Shown piece by piece: positions 1-11,910 of a DNA stretch of 64,000 nt. The number at the start of each line of letters is the position of its first letter. The first letter of the stretch is position 1. This DNA comes from Crocodylus rhombifer (lineage: Eukaryota > Chordata > Crocodylia > Crocodylidae). The DNA is taken from positions 441,464-505,463 of the forward strand of contig JAVSML010000028.1 of NCBI GenBank assembly GCA_038503035.1, in the 5' to 3' direction. Below the pieces are notes generated by a model that saw only the letters and a list, made by a program, of their open reading frames with translations, had not been told where the DNA came from and did not search any database. The position numbers and the translations under genes are program-made.

Positions 1-404
1 ACCTCAAGGTGCCTCAAGATCCCATGGCACACTAATTGAGAATTCCTGACTTTATTTTGTTCTGAAAAGTTAGCAACTGGCAGCTTCTATTGAGAACATT
101 GGTTAGATTTGGGTATGTTTCATTTAGGTTTGGGACCAAAATTATGTATAAACCAGTATAAGTGACCAGAAACTAGTTTAGCTCTGTAATGCAACAGAAG
201 TTGAGTGCACATATAAACTTCTTTCAAGATGGCTGAAACAGGTTTAAGATAAACCTGGCTGGAGGTAGTATCGGACTTAACTGATTTAGATGAAATTGGT
301 CTATTGAACTTTTGTCCCAGATACCCTCCAAATTCAAATAACTCACATACCCCACATAGGCGGAGGAAGAAAATGTGATCCAGGGAAGGAGGGGTGGGGG
401 CTGA
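1..404. other. AT-rich non-genic sequence
   Basis: I see no gene, RNA or clear repeat in this stretch. The composition is ordinary AT-rich intergenic or intronic DNA and gives way near 360-400 to a much more GC-rich block. A 149-codon minus-strand reading frame crosses the boundary but shows no recognisable domain and no bias that would support a protein. Confidence 0.5.
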
Positions 405-1432
405 GTGCACAAGTGTGCATGTGCATGTATCCCCCACCCCCCAGCAAGTAAGTCTGTAGTGGGGAAGGGTCATGTGGGGGAGGGGCAGATCAAGGCCCCC
501 ATGGTGAGGGAGGGAGTGGGGCAGATGCAAGGAAAGGGTGAATGGGGGCCTGGGATTAAGGCAGGTCATGGGAGGCTTGGAGCCCAGGCATCTTATTCAG
601 GGATGTGCGGGGGAGGGCTTCTGCCACTGTGCACATCCCCAGGGCGGGCACAAGGAATATGTGCCCACCAATCCATGCTGTGCATGGGGCAGAGGCAGCT
701 GCTGCTGTGCTCTTCACCCTGCTGCTCGTACCCTGGCAGCTGCCCAATGCCACGTGCCTCCATGCTGGCTGCTCCACCTGCCTGGTGGTGGGAGACATGT
801 GGCATTGTGCAGCTGTCAGGGGACCAGCAGTGGTATGCAAAGCATAGCCTGCAGTGGTAGCCACCTTTGCCCCATACACAGCAGAAATTTGGAGGGCATG
901 TGTTCCCTGTGTATGCACTGGGGGTGTGAGTAGTGGTGGGAGCCTCCCTGCACCCCTGGTGAGCTGCATGGGCAGGAAGCATCTCATGACCTGCCCCGAG
1001 ACCCCATTCATCCCCCTCTGTGGGACCTCAATCTGCCCCCCAACACCCTTTCCCTCCCCTGTACCCCTTCCCATCCTCACATTTACCTGTTCAGCTGGGT
1101 GCTGCTCTACCCACGGATGGGCTGGGAGTTCCTGGCTGCCTGAAGGCTCTAGCTGCTTGTCTCTGTCTGTGTGCACCCCTCCCCCACTGCAGCAGCTACC
1201 TGGTGCCCATGCCCAGACTGCCTGCATTTTGGGGGGCTAAGCCCCCTTAGCCCCAGCCTTCCACTGCCTATGTTGCCCTGGCATCTCGGGATGCTTTACA
1301 CCACCACCGCAAGCCCCCCCCCTGCCCACCTTGCTCGGTGGAGACTAGCCTTGGCCCAAGCTATCTGTTCCAGCTAAGCAGGGAGGCATGCTATAGTGCC
1401 CCCTGGCTTCTGGTCTGGGCCATACAGGCATG
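405..1432. repeat. GC-rich interspersed block, unclassified
   Basis: The base composition jumps from AT-rich to strongly GC-rich, with many TGG/CCA, CCCC and CACA words and few CpG. That looks like decayed methylated repeat DNA rather than a CpG island. Several overlapping reading frames of 60-220 codons occur on both strands, as expected where stop codons are rare. I could not find terminal repeats or a target duplication at the edges. Similar GC-rich blocks occur at 10.2-11.4, 18.4-19.2, 29.7-31.0 and 31.8-32.5 kb, and the last two of those are interiors of hAT elements. This block may therefore be another non-autonomous transposon interior. Confidence 0.4.
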
Positions 1433-4219
1433 TGGCTGCATTTTGAGGATCAAAAGTAAATGCCTATTCATTTACTTATCAGTTTAATCTACGCATCTTA
1501 GACTAAGCTGTTAAGACGGAATCAATTCGGCCTTGGGCTTTTTGACTGTCTGTCCGTACTGAGCCTTGTAAACAAGAACTTTTGAACCTTCTGCTCTCTA
1601 AGAAATCTGGTCCTGAATTCCTAAGGTTTTTAAATAACAAAAGCTAATAGCTAGGTATAACTGAAAACAGATATTGGGTACAAAAGAAAATGGCAGTTGT
1701 CACTTTAACACTGCCATTTTCAAACATTGGAATCTAATGTTAGTGCTTTAAATCCTTATATAGACACCCATATGAAAACTCATAGATTTGTTACAGTCAC
1801 AAAACGCTTTTTTAAAACAATGTTAGCACTGTTTTTAACTTTTAAGTTATCACTCTAACAATAGTGCAAAACTGATTTGTTTTCATGTTGCTAGGTGAAC
1901 ATTAGAAAAAGCTCTGCAGCCTTTAGAGTAATAGATTACACTATTAAACAAATGATAAAACCATTTGAAAAAGGTAAATGCAAGCTCTTTAGCGGGCTAG
2001 GTTTTTAGTGACAAAAAGGTATCAACAGTGCTCAAGTCCAGGCTGATTTTAAAAAAAAAAACAAAAATTTTTAAAAAAATCAAAGTTTTCTATAAAAAAA
2101 ACAAACAAACAAAAACAAAACAGAATGACTTCAGAGATGGATAATGAAAACATCTTATATGGAGATTGGGCTGTTCACCTCTTAAAAGAAGATGAGCACC
2201 AAGTGACGCAGATAACATGAGAGGAAAAAAATGGATCCAGATTTTCTACTTGCATTTTCTCACCGGGTAAAAGTACATTCCATAAAATGCACAGACCTCA
2301 AAATCCAGACTTTTAAAAAAAGCAACGAATTTGCCCACAAAAAATAGGCTGGAACTCTGGAACTCATGATCACAAAACACCAAGAGCAAAAGCTCGTCTG
2401 TATGTGCAATTAAAAAAAAATATATTGGGTGATAATTTTGAATTTTCTTGTTAACCAAATAAAAATACTAAGTAATGCTTAAAGAGAGAATTCCTCATGT
2501 GTTGGGGCACAAGCCAAGCTATTGGCTTCTGAGCACAGGAAGGAACTTGAAATAGATTATTCTTATCATATAAACACCTAGGTGAGGTACAGACATTCAA
2601 AAAGCCCAAGGTGGAATTGACCTGAGTTGCACAGTTTTCTGTAAGCGAAGTAGTTTAGATTGGTCTATGATTTGCCCTCACCAACAAAGGGCAAATGTGC
2701 TACCACTTTCCACCATTTGAAAACTAGTATGTACGTATTGAACTTCTGTTTCTTTATTGGAAATAGACCGGTTTCTGATTGCTTACACCAGTAAAAGTGT
2801 AATGTCTATACCTGGCCCTACAGTAGGGATTTTCCTGTGAAGCAGATGTTTCCATTTTTCAGCTACTTTTGGAGATTAAGCTAAATTAGATGGACTGCCA
2901 CTCTGCTCCTGTATAACACCTATTATTATGAATAACAATCTTTTTGGTTTAACTCTATTTTTTTTAAAGATCTGCCATGGAAATGTGGAGTGATGACTTG
3001 CATTCTGAGAAGTCCTCTTTCTAGGGTATTTGGTAATACAAAAAAATTTGTTTTTTGTCATTTGGGCATGATGCATAATGACTCGAGAAGCCAATGCTGC
3101 ATCCTCTTAATGAACAGCCATATGGAGAAAAGCATGGCAGCATGTAGAACTAAGATCTCATACACTCACAAAAACCTGGAAAATCAAAACACCTGAAACT
3201 TGTGAGGCTTGTCTATTACTTGGTTTTGAAAACATGTTAAAATATATGGAAAATATGCTTCCGAATCTAAATGTTTAAGTTGTATAATAATAATAACAAA
3301 GTATATGTCTGTGTAAAAAGCTGTACTTCAGGTAAGCGTAATGGAAATAAATAAAGCTGAAAATTATGTTGGGGTTGGGGAGAAAGCCAATGGATATTTT
3401 GAAATCCTCCCCTAGGCTCCTTGCTTTTTGGATGAGAACTTGTATGTGGCACAAACATGCTTATGTGGGCTGAGCACTTATTCTTGGAGAAGCATGGGTG
3501 GGAACACCAAAAATCACCAGGTGGTATGTATTTTGATGAAAATCTCCACTATAAAATGAATGCTGTGTAAGTGAAGATTTCAGCTGTCTAGTATACAAAA
3601 AGGCAGCTGGATAGAGGGACTAGGCCACCCACTGCCAAGAGAAAAATGCTTGAATCTTCAATACCTTTGATTCACTGGCTTTAGGAGGTGAATCACAATA
3701 TGCGCCTGTGAAACATGATGAATATTGTATGCTTTTTCCTCCTCCCTGCCCCCCTCCCCCATGCCACCCAGCTGCTTCTAATTGAAGTATCTGGAAGAAA
3801 CTTTTTTTCCCCTTCTTGTATGTAAATTGCACATTTTCTCCCCTTTTGAGAAGAACTTTTAGTTTTAAAACATGCCCCCCTACTTTCTTAATAACGGTGG
3901 TGATTTCAGTATTTGGACTTGAACTATCCAAGTTAATTTTTAAAATTCTGAAGATAACTATAAATGCAGTTTGGCTTCATACAGACATTTAGTCACTGCT
4001 CTCCTAGGAAAAAACATGAGTCTACAGATGTCCAGGCTTTTTCTCCCAGGGTAAAAACAGCTGCTTCAGGAAAACACAACCAGAGACCAACCAGGGTTAA
4101 GTTACTCCTAGGAGGGTTTCTCCTGGGAGAGCAAATGTCTGTACATGCTGTAGCTTTTCTCAGAAGAGAATGTGGTAATCTGGCATTCCCCCCACCCCAC
4201 CTCCTCACAGGGAGACAGT
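1433..4219. other. AT-rich non-genic sequence
   Basis: The stretch contains A- and T-rich runs, for example near 2050-2110, and no recognisable exon, RNA gene or transposon end. The longest reading frames are about 60-130 codons and lack any family signature. Confidence 0.5.
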
Positions 4220-4582
4220 GGGCATGTCTACATGTGCATTTACTGTGCAGTAACTTAATGTGTTACAGTAAGTGGCTTTTACATTGGCATCTACATATGC
4301 TGGCATTACAGAGTAGTAACTCTGTGTGTGGACTGATTTGGGAGTAAAATTAGTCCCAAGTCAGTCCACACAAACAGGTTTACTGTGCAGTACAGCATTT
4401 ACATGTGCCTTACTTTGCAGTAACTACTTGGGCATAAATTTGCTACCTGAATCATGTCCAAATTGCCATAAGTCTCCATAGTTACTGAGCAGTATGGACT
4501 TGCCCATACTGCGCAGTAATTTTTGGTTACTGTGCAGTAACCGAAGTTACTGTGCAGTAATACTACATGTATAGATGTGCCC
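4220..4582. mobile_element. MITE-like element with terminal inverted repeats
   Basis: The left end reads GGGCATGTCTACATGTGC and the reverse complement of the right end reads GGGCACATCTATACATGT, so the two ends form an imperfect inverted repeat. Each end is flanked by AGT (4217-4219 and 4583-4585), a possible 3-bp target duplication. The interior has no coding capacity. It repeats a near-palindromic word of the type TTACTGTGCAGTAA about seven times, near 4240, 4379, 4414, 4472, 4507, 4527 and 4545. A shorter relative lies at 61203-61412. MITE families such as Chompy are known from crocodilians; I cannot tell from memory whether this belongs to one of them. A 3-bp duplication would fit a Harbinger-type transposase, but that is only an inference. 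Confidence 0.7.
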
Positions 4583-4585
4583 AGT

Positions 4586-7299
4586 GTGTCATTCACTGGA
4601 CTTGGCTGCTCTAGCCGGCAGCAGAGCACACCCCCTTCACAATCCTCGCATTGTGCTACGGGAAATGCTGACTGAATCTAGGCAGTCTGAGCTGACAAGT
4701 CAGGGCTGCTCTAGGCACTGCTGCCACTTGTCACCAGGCTGATGAAGGGAGCCTGCAGAGCATGGACATAACACCACCCCACATCCCCTGCTGCATAGTA
4801 TTAGTGCTGCAGACTTTCCACTCTTCAGGGCCTCAGCATTTGAATGTCTGTACACACCACTCTAGGTAAGTTTCTCTACTAGGAGAACAAACCTTGGAGA
4901 ATTTTCACAAATTATTTTAATGTATGTATGCAGTCTTTAACCACAGTGCAACATCTTCCTCTCTCTAACCCTCATCTACAATACCTACTTTTGAGAGAGC
5001 CTCAAGCGTCATGAATGCAAACATTTAAAACAGAATGTTTTATTTGGGTAACAGTGCTACTGCTATTTTATCTGACTAATCTTTTGATAAGGTCTTCTAA
5101 GTGTTGCACATAAACCATTTTCTATATAACACATTTCTTATATAACAGTCTTACTATGAATTATAACAATAGCAAAACTATTGTTGGCGGATATACAGGG
5201 TTCACTTATTCTTATTTTTACTTTTAACCTAAATTTCCTTGCACTGTCAATTATTTCTGAATATTTCCTAAGCACAGACTAAAGAGTATTTAAAAAAAAA
5301 AAAAAAAAATTCTAAACCATCAATTATTGTATGTAGACAGCTTTCTTGGATTCAAGTCCTGTCAAGCTAAGAAACCCTAAAACTAGCAATATTTCTGACA
5401 TAAACATCTGAATCCTCTGCCTTCAGAAAAACCAGCTATATGTGTCTATGTGTAAGTGGAAATAACTAGTAGCTTTTTCATGTGCAATCCTCATAAATGT
5501 AGCAATTGCATAAAGCAAAGTGTGAGTAGGTGTGGTTTATCGGTAGCTACATTTATTGTATCGTATATGCAGAAAATGAACCATCCAAAACAGATTGTTC
5601 TCCAGGGACCAACATATGCAGCTGAGCCCAAAATTGCAGAGGAGAGAACTGATTATCTGAAAGATCCCGTGCACATCTCTTAGAATATAGCTGAAGCAAT
5701 AAAACTGCAGACCTACGATTTTATGGCAACTAATTAAAGTAAAAATATCTGTACTTGGGCGCAGAAAGTTACACATCTTAAAAAGTGGCCTGATTTGACA
5801 GTTATGGTGAATCCAGTGGGAGCTACACTTTTGCAATGCATCTGAAAACTGGGTCACTTATGTAGATGTCCATATAAGGATTTGGATGCCTACATTTATT
5901 CCTTTAAACATGGTGACCAAGGCATTGACAGGCTTGGGAGTTCCTCTTACATTGGAGTGAGAGAAGCAGTAAACACGGCATGAATAGGCCAGGTGCCAAT
6001 AAGATCACAGGGGTATCCCTATACAATATGGGAGATGTTCCCAGAACATCTAGTGTATGTTAAAGTATACTGAAGAAATAGCAACAAAAAAACCCCCAAA
6101 ACACTAGTGATAGAAGTTATAGCTAAGAAATGATCCCTAACAGGAGGCTGAGGCTCCTGGCACATGTTATGTTTCTGGTGCAATTAAGGTGTTACTCATG
6201 GCAGAAATGGCAACTAGCCACATTCACAGATGTCATGGCATCAAAATTGCAAACCAGCTACAAACATATTACTTGGAAAAATCTGTAATATCTTTGCGAC
6301 TTCATTGTATGGCGCGATAAATTGAATGTGTGGTATGGCATGGACGGAGCAGGGAATTTGGAGCTAATCCCTCAGTGAGGGAGCACCTAATTGTGTATAC
6401 TTTAGTTTCAGAGCAATTTAAAGGCCTGTAGAGGCTCATCTACTGCTCCCCAATACAACTAGTTAGTTCTTTTTTTATCTGCCTGTGTTTCAACCTGGTG
6501 ATCACTACAGACACCACTCTCAAAAAGCCATGCCCAAGCTAAAGAAATTGTGTGAGAGAGAGTGCATAAGTACTGAATAGTTTGCTTTTCAAAGCAGACG
6601 CATCAATCTTAAGCAGACGGGGAAAGCAAAAATGACCACCCAGGGGTTCATTAATGCATAAGAGCATCTAAGGTAAGCATATGTTCTGGGAAGGAAGGTG
6701 ACTGTCAATACCAGTGACATCTCCAGTTGTTCTCTGGAAGGTTTCTGGAGGTATAAATCCCTAAGATGGGAACTGCCTGGCTAACTAATGATGTTATACA
6801 GTTGTCTATCCGGCTGTTCCAGGCCCTACTTTGTCGTCTTATAGGGATGATGACATACTTATTTTCAAATCACTGTCTTTGGAACACTGGGTCCACTGTC
6901 AACTGATCAATTTGCTTTCAGACCTTTTTTTCTGTTCCTAAACCAATTGATTTTTTTTTTTTCCTCCTCTTTTGGCAAGATTTTAGCATGCTGCCATGTA
7001 TTCAATCTAACATCAGTCTAAACAATGTCCTCTAGAGAGAGATGGCTGCACCACAACTGCAGCTGAGCCTAGTATATTCAGGACAGAAATATCATGAATA
7101 GGATTGTACTCAACTCTGTCAGCCTCTATAATCATAATGTTCAAAAGCTTTTGCAGCTGCTGCATCATCTCACATGTGGTGTCTCATCATTGCTGGGTTA
7201 GTCCAGGCAATAGCTCAGACTCCTTCATGACCAGATAACTGCCTCCATCCCATGCAGTGGCTTCGCTACAGAGCCCTTTGCTATTCACAGCCCTGTTTG
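4586..7299. other. AT-rich non-genic sequence
   Basis: No gene is recognisable. The stretch includes an 18-base A run (5292-5309). The part from about 7000 to 7300 may be the heavily decayed upstream portion of the LINE remnant that becomes readable at 7300, but I could not align it in any frame with confidence. Confidence 0.45.
5292..5309 (+). repeat. poly(A) tract
   Basis: This is an uninterrupted run of about 18 A. No retroposon body is recognisable upstream, so it is listed only as a homopolymer. Confidence 0.8.
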
Positions 7300-8061
7300 A
7301 CACCACTTTGTGATCACCCCACTTTTGTTTTCCATTCCATCTTTCTTGCGGTCATCAGATGAGCATCTTGTGACTGTCTGCTACATAGCATCAGCATTGA
7401 GTACAGGATGGATGGGAACCTTTTCAATCTCTCCCACCTCCATACTAAATCTAAAGTTACATCGGCTTCGATTGTGGAACTTCGGTATGCCAATGATTGT
7501 GCTGTCATTGTGCATACAGAGGAGGACCTATAAATGGCCCTTAACTGCTTCTCTCAGGCAGACTAGAAAATGAGACTGGGACTGACCCTTAACATCAGAA
7601 AAACAAAGGTGCTTCACCACCCTGCTCCAGGCCAAACAACTCCCCTAGCAAAGATCCTCATTGATGGACAGGAGCAGGAGAATGTTGAACACTTTGCATA
7701 CCTCAGCAGCTCTCTCTCAAAGAAGGTCAAAATCAAGGAGATCCAATATAGGATCCAATATGCCAGCTCTGCCTTCGGAGGACTGAATCATCACATCTTC
7801 AATGATCATGACATCAGGATTCAAACAAAATTCCTACTATGTAAGCCTTTGGTAAACTCAACTCTTTTCTATGGCTGTGAAGCTTTGGTGACCTATAGGG
7901 ACCACCTGATCAGCCTGGAACACCATCACAAGTGCTACCTCCAGAAGATTCGTGGCATAAAGTGGGGGGATCATTGCACAAATGCCAGTGTCTTCACCGA
8001 TGCTAACACCCCCAGTACCAAAGCATTGATTATTCAACACCAGCTGCTTATACTGTTCTAA
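7300..8061 (+). mobile_element. Non-LTR retrotransposon fragment: 3' part of reverse transcriptase, decayed
   Basis: Two frames joined by a frameshift near 7560 read as the C-terminal half of a LINE reverse transcriptase. The first includes YRMDGNLFNL, then LRYANDCAVIVHTEEDL and a stop (about 7405-7530). The second (7570-8061) includes LTLNIRKTKVLHHPAPG, then a GQEQENVEHFAYLSSSLS segment, SSAFGGLNHH and LFYGCEALVTYRDH. This order matches LINE families with a long thumb/linker ending in LLYGCETWT-like motifs. The catalytic Y/F-A-D-D motif reads YAND (7486-7497), a D-to-N change expected to abolish catalysis. A second copy of what looks like the same family lies on the minus strand at 32738-33432. 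I do not assign a clade. Confidence 0.85.
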
Positions 8062-8065
8062 TCTT

Positions 8066-8205
8066 CCCTTGAAAATGAGATTCCTGATGCCTGAAGAAAG
8101 GTGATTGCACCCAACAGCTTGCTAAGAACTTTTTTCCAGCTACTCGGTTGGTCTAATTAAAGATTATTTATTAATCTGCTCAAAAAACCTTGCCTGCCTG
8201 TGATC
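8066..8205 (+). repeat. Interspersed repeat tail, also present near 59 kb
   Basis: This segment contains CTGAAGAAAGGTG, CAGCTTGCTAAG and GGTTGGTCTAATTAAAG in order. The reverse complement of about 58990-59095 has the same words in the same order, for example AAAAGCTTGCTAAG and a TAGTATACTAAAAG end. Two copies 50 kb apart in opposite orientation show that it is an interspersed repeat. It follows directly after the LINE remnant, so it could be that element's 3' end or an independent insertion. Confidence 0.6.
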
Positions 8206-10180
8206 CCAAGTAGGCACAACTGAAGGTAGAGAACAGAGCTCACCTTGGACTGACAACTTATACCCCTGCAAGAATACAGGCTAGTTGACATGAACATTGT
8301 TAATCCTCCATTCCTAACCCAAAGTACCACTTGGGTTTTACTTCCTTGTTAAAGCATGCAGAAAAGAAAATTTAAACATGTTCACCTGCTCACTTTCTGC
8401 TGCACTTCCACAGCATTTGAATAGATGACACTGAAGATATCTTTCTCTTATCTTTCTGACCAGTTTGTCAGAAGATGACACCAGACATCTGATAAATGCT
8501 GTGGCATGATACCGCAAAGAATCGTGATTTTTTTTTTTGGGGGGGGGGGAATGTACAAAACCAAATACTTTGTTTAGTAAGTAGGAAAAAAAACAGAGGC
8601 AGGAAAGTTAGTCAGGTGCTTATAAACATCAGTTGGCTGCTTGTAGAGTGAATTCTTTAATGATGAAGATCTTGCTGCCAAATTGTTTGCTTCAGCCTTC
8701 AGAACTGTCTACATTAATAATAAGTAACTCTACTTGCAAGTCATTTACATAGAGTATTATTCTCATGTCAGTGCGACAGATGGCAGTTTCATTCTAGGTG
8801 AAAGATCACCCAGCCAATGAATTCAGAGTGACTCAGTGGTAATGCACAACTAAACCATGTGATATCCCACCAGGGAAAAACAAAAAAGTCTATCCGTGCA
8901 CGTGAGCTTAAAGGCATCACAATAGATGCAGTTACACAGAGGTAACATTTTAATAGGGGCATGTCTCCTAGGCAAGTCTCTAATTCAAACTAACTGTGGT
9001 GAAGACCTACAGATGAAGAAGGTAGGAGTCTTGGGGTGGATGCATTTGTATTGTGGGATTATCAGACCCAGAAGGAAGCTAGGAGCAATCCTATCTGCTT
9101 TTTATTAGCACTTTAGTAAAGCCAAGCCCCACAGGAAGGCTGAGTTTGGGATTTTTACATTCACTTTTTAGAACAGACCAGATGGGAAAGGTGGTTACCC
9201 AGTGGAAATATAAGTGTCGACTTTAGTTAAACGCATAACTGAAGTTTGTCTATGCAAATCGCAGTTAACTCATGTACAGATAACAGCATAACCATGGCAT
9301 TATGGACTTCCTGACTACCCAAAAGCTGACTAACTTGCTCATCTTCTCTGTTGGAGCCCAGAATACAAGATGTACATTATTGCTTAACACTGTTATTACT
9401 ATGACTAGGGTGTGTAAATATACCTAATATAAACGTACATAAGATACAGTCGCACCTAGATGGTAGTATAGACATTAACCTAAAGGTCATTCCAAAACAC
9501 TTTCACCATTCACAAAGCAAGGTTTTCTGAGGTAACTGAGCAGAAACCTAATTTTTTAAAATTTTGTTGTGTTTTTAAGACTAAGTGAAGTAGACCTCAT
9601 GTTATCTGGACTTCCATAAAATGCTTATTATGGTACACATGGCTGAAGTGGCAGTGGGAGAGAATTAAGTGTAAGTGGGATAAAGAACTAGATAAAATAG
9701 AGATAGCAATGGACAGCATTGAAAGGGAAAGCCAGTGGAACCAATCTACGTATAACATCTTCATTAAAGACCCTGGCATGGAAGGTAGGATTTTCCTGAT
9801 GAGACTTACCTCCAAACTATGTCATTATCATCACCAAATGTAGAGGTTATCAGGATTAGCTTTCAGAAAGAACTGGATGACCTTGAGAAGGCAGTAATAG
9901 TTTCTAAGTGCATGATCTTTCAACTCAAACTAATAACAAATGTCTGCTGTAAGCAGGGAGCTCATTACTTGGAATCAACTGAGCAGGAGAAAGACCTTGA
10001 TCATGAGATGACTGAGCTACCACTATGATGTGACTGTGAAAAAGACAAATGAGATTCTAGCATGCACTGAGAGAGAGAATCTAATTGTGGAGTCATCTAT
10101 AAATGTGTCCCCCTCCCTAACATTGCAGCAGGAAAAACAGCAGTATGGGGCAGGCATTGGAGGGGTAGTGGACAGAGGAG
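8206..10180. other. AT-rich non-genic sequence
   Basis: I see no gene. At about 8528-8549 a run of T is followed directly by a run of G (roughly 11 of each). Otherwise the sequence is ordinary and lacks recognisable repeat ends. Confidence 0.45.
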
Positions 10181-10620
10181 TCAAGTGGTGTGCCTCCTAC
10201 CCCTTGCCCCCTGATGCCTGTTCCATAGCATTTGTCTCACCCCACCATATACCTGCAATTGCAGGTCCAGCTCTGTTCCAGTACAGTGCACATGGTGGCT
10301 CTCGCCCCACCTGACTCAGCAATAGCAATGGTGGCTCTGGCTCTGGCTCAGTCCTGGGGCCAGAGCTGTAGCTTCTGCAGTCACTGCTGCCTGGCTGGTA
10401 GGAGGCCAGAGCCAACATGCACTTTCTGCCTCAGGCTGCCGAGCCAGAGCCACAACTTGAGGATAAGTAGCAGGGGGTGGAAGAAGGAGTGTGTGATGCA
10501 GTGTAGGGCAGGCTGGTGGACGGAGGCTCTGACTTGGACCCCCAAACCTGGATCATCTACCTGACCCCTTAGCCTTGTAGTATAATCCAAGATGAGTGGC
10601 TTTTCTTTTGCCCATGTTGA
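10181..10620. repeat. GC-rich block, unclassified
   Basis: This is a short GC-rich patch with CAGCAGCA- and TGGCTCTGGCTC-type internal duplications (10290-10350). It has open frames on both strands, none with a recognisable domain. It resembles the interiors of the non-autonomous hAT elements elsewhere in the window, but no termini are visible. Confidence 0.35.
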
Positions 10621-10984
10621 ATGTGGGTCAGTGGGTGGGGGAGGGGGAACCTCCTCTTGGATTTGAGTAAATACTGTACTATGTTGCCACAAGGTCATCA
10701 AATGGTCCTTAATTGCACTGACTTGACTTTCTGCTTCAGCATCTTCCATAGCCTACTACATTATTGAACCCTAACTAGGGAATGACAAAAACCCTGTGTA
10801 CCTTACTGATTGTTTTAACAATTTATCTTGGGGTGCAGACAGAAGTGATAATTTTCTCCTGGTTTGGCCACAGAAAGCAGTTTATACCTATGACCAAGTA
10901 CAAGTAAACAACTGCAAACAGCTTTAAATTGGGTGAAAAATCTGACCTCCCATGCATGAGGTATCAGATAAAGATGTTTCAAAA

Positions 10985-11412
10985 TGCGATGTCTTTTGTC
11001 ACTTGTTTCTGAGGAGCTCCCAGCCTGTTGCTGGTTTCAGAATGGGAGGAGTGAAGAGGGCAAGGGAGAGGAGGGAGCTCAGTCTGGGGATTTTTCAGCC
11101 CCCTGGAGGGTAGGGCAGGTGCCCCCCGAGGTGAGAAGGCTCCAGTTCACTCACCCCACTTTTCAGCACCAGCTGGGGAGCCCCAAGAATGAGCTTCCTC
11201 CTCTGCCTCTCCCCCCTCCCATTCTGAAAACAGCAAGCACTGGCAGATGTGGCCACTGATACGGGAACCTGGCTGCAGGGTCCTAGCCCATGGTTAGATT
11301 CCCCTCCTCCTGGAACCAACAGTGAACTTTTGTTTGGTTTAGGGTAACACCATAACTCAGAATGCTTTGCCAAAGTTGTTCTGAGTTCCAGCTAGAAGCT
11401 GCACTTCTGTCT
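10985..11412 (-). repeat. Interspersed repeat (same family as 63661-64000, opposite orientation)
   Basis: Read on the minus strand, this starts GACAGAAGTGCAGC and continues with an AACTCAGAACA...GCATTCTGAGTTA stretch, then GC-rich sequence with TTTTCAGAATGGGAGG. The plus strand at 63661 onward has the same order: GACAGAAGTGCAGCTC, ACTGAGAACAC, GCGTTCTGAGTCAC and TTTTCAGAAAGGGAGG. The two copies lie 52 kb apart in opposite orientation. The family is not identified. It ends almost exactly where the hAT copy at 11415 begins, so that hAT element probably inserted at or beside its terminus. Confidence 0.7.
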
Positions 11413-11414
11413 AC

Positions 11415-11902
11415 TAGGGGAGTGTGAAGCAGGCCATATTTGATTTGGATTCAGCCCAAATCCAGGGAAAGTGATTCAATTCATTGATCCAGTGCCCTCC
11501 ATAGACCCAGGAGGCACCAGTCGCCAAGATGGGAGGGTGTGGGGGTGCCCCCCTGGCATGCTCCCCAGCAGACCCAGAAGTGGACCAGAAGTGCTTCTGG
11601 TCAACTTCCAGGTCTGATGCCGAGTGTGCTGGGACACGCCCTCCCCCCCCCCCGGTTGCTTCTGTGGCGCTCCATGTGCCCCAGCATTACAATGTTCATG
11701 AGCCACCTGCTACCTAAAGATATGTAGAAAAAACATTTAAAGCTTCATCTATGTCTGAATTGCCAAATCTTTCTGAAACTCTCTGAATCAATTCAGAGGG
11801 TTCTGATTTGATCTGGAGAGATTAAAGGGTCCTCTGATTCTATTTGAATTAAGAGATTCAGCCGCCAAATCGAATCGGGGACTGAAGCTTCGCACAGCCC
11901 TA
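11415..11902. mobile_element. hAT-type non-autonomous transposon, copy A of the TAG..TGTG family
   Basis: The element begins TAGGGGAGTGTGAAGC and ends GAAGCTTCGCACAGCCCTA, an imperfect terminal inverted repeat. It is flanked by identical 8-bp sequences CTGTCTAC at 11407-11414 and 11903-11910. Eight-bp target duplications are the signature of hAT transposition. The interior has no transposase. It holds AT-rich arms with GATTCAATTC-type words and a GC-rich core containing CCAGAAGTGGACC-type sequence. Copies B (22256-23663), C (40951-41721) and D (57891-61185) share ends and interior words; A and C are closest to each other. Confidence 0.88.
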
Positions 11903-11910
11903 CTGTCTAC

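Noticed and set aside
556..1227. 223-codon minus-strand frame
   Set aside because: It lies in a GC-rich repeat-like block with several overlapping frames on both strands. There is no recognisable motif and no splice or promoter context.
405..1432. CpG island promoter
   Set aside because: The block is GC-rich but CpG-poor, with no promoter architecture or exon nearby.
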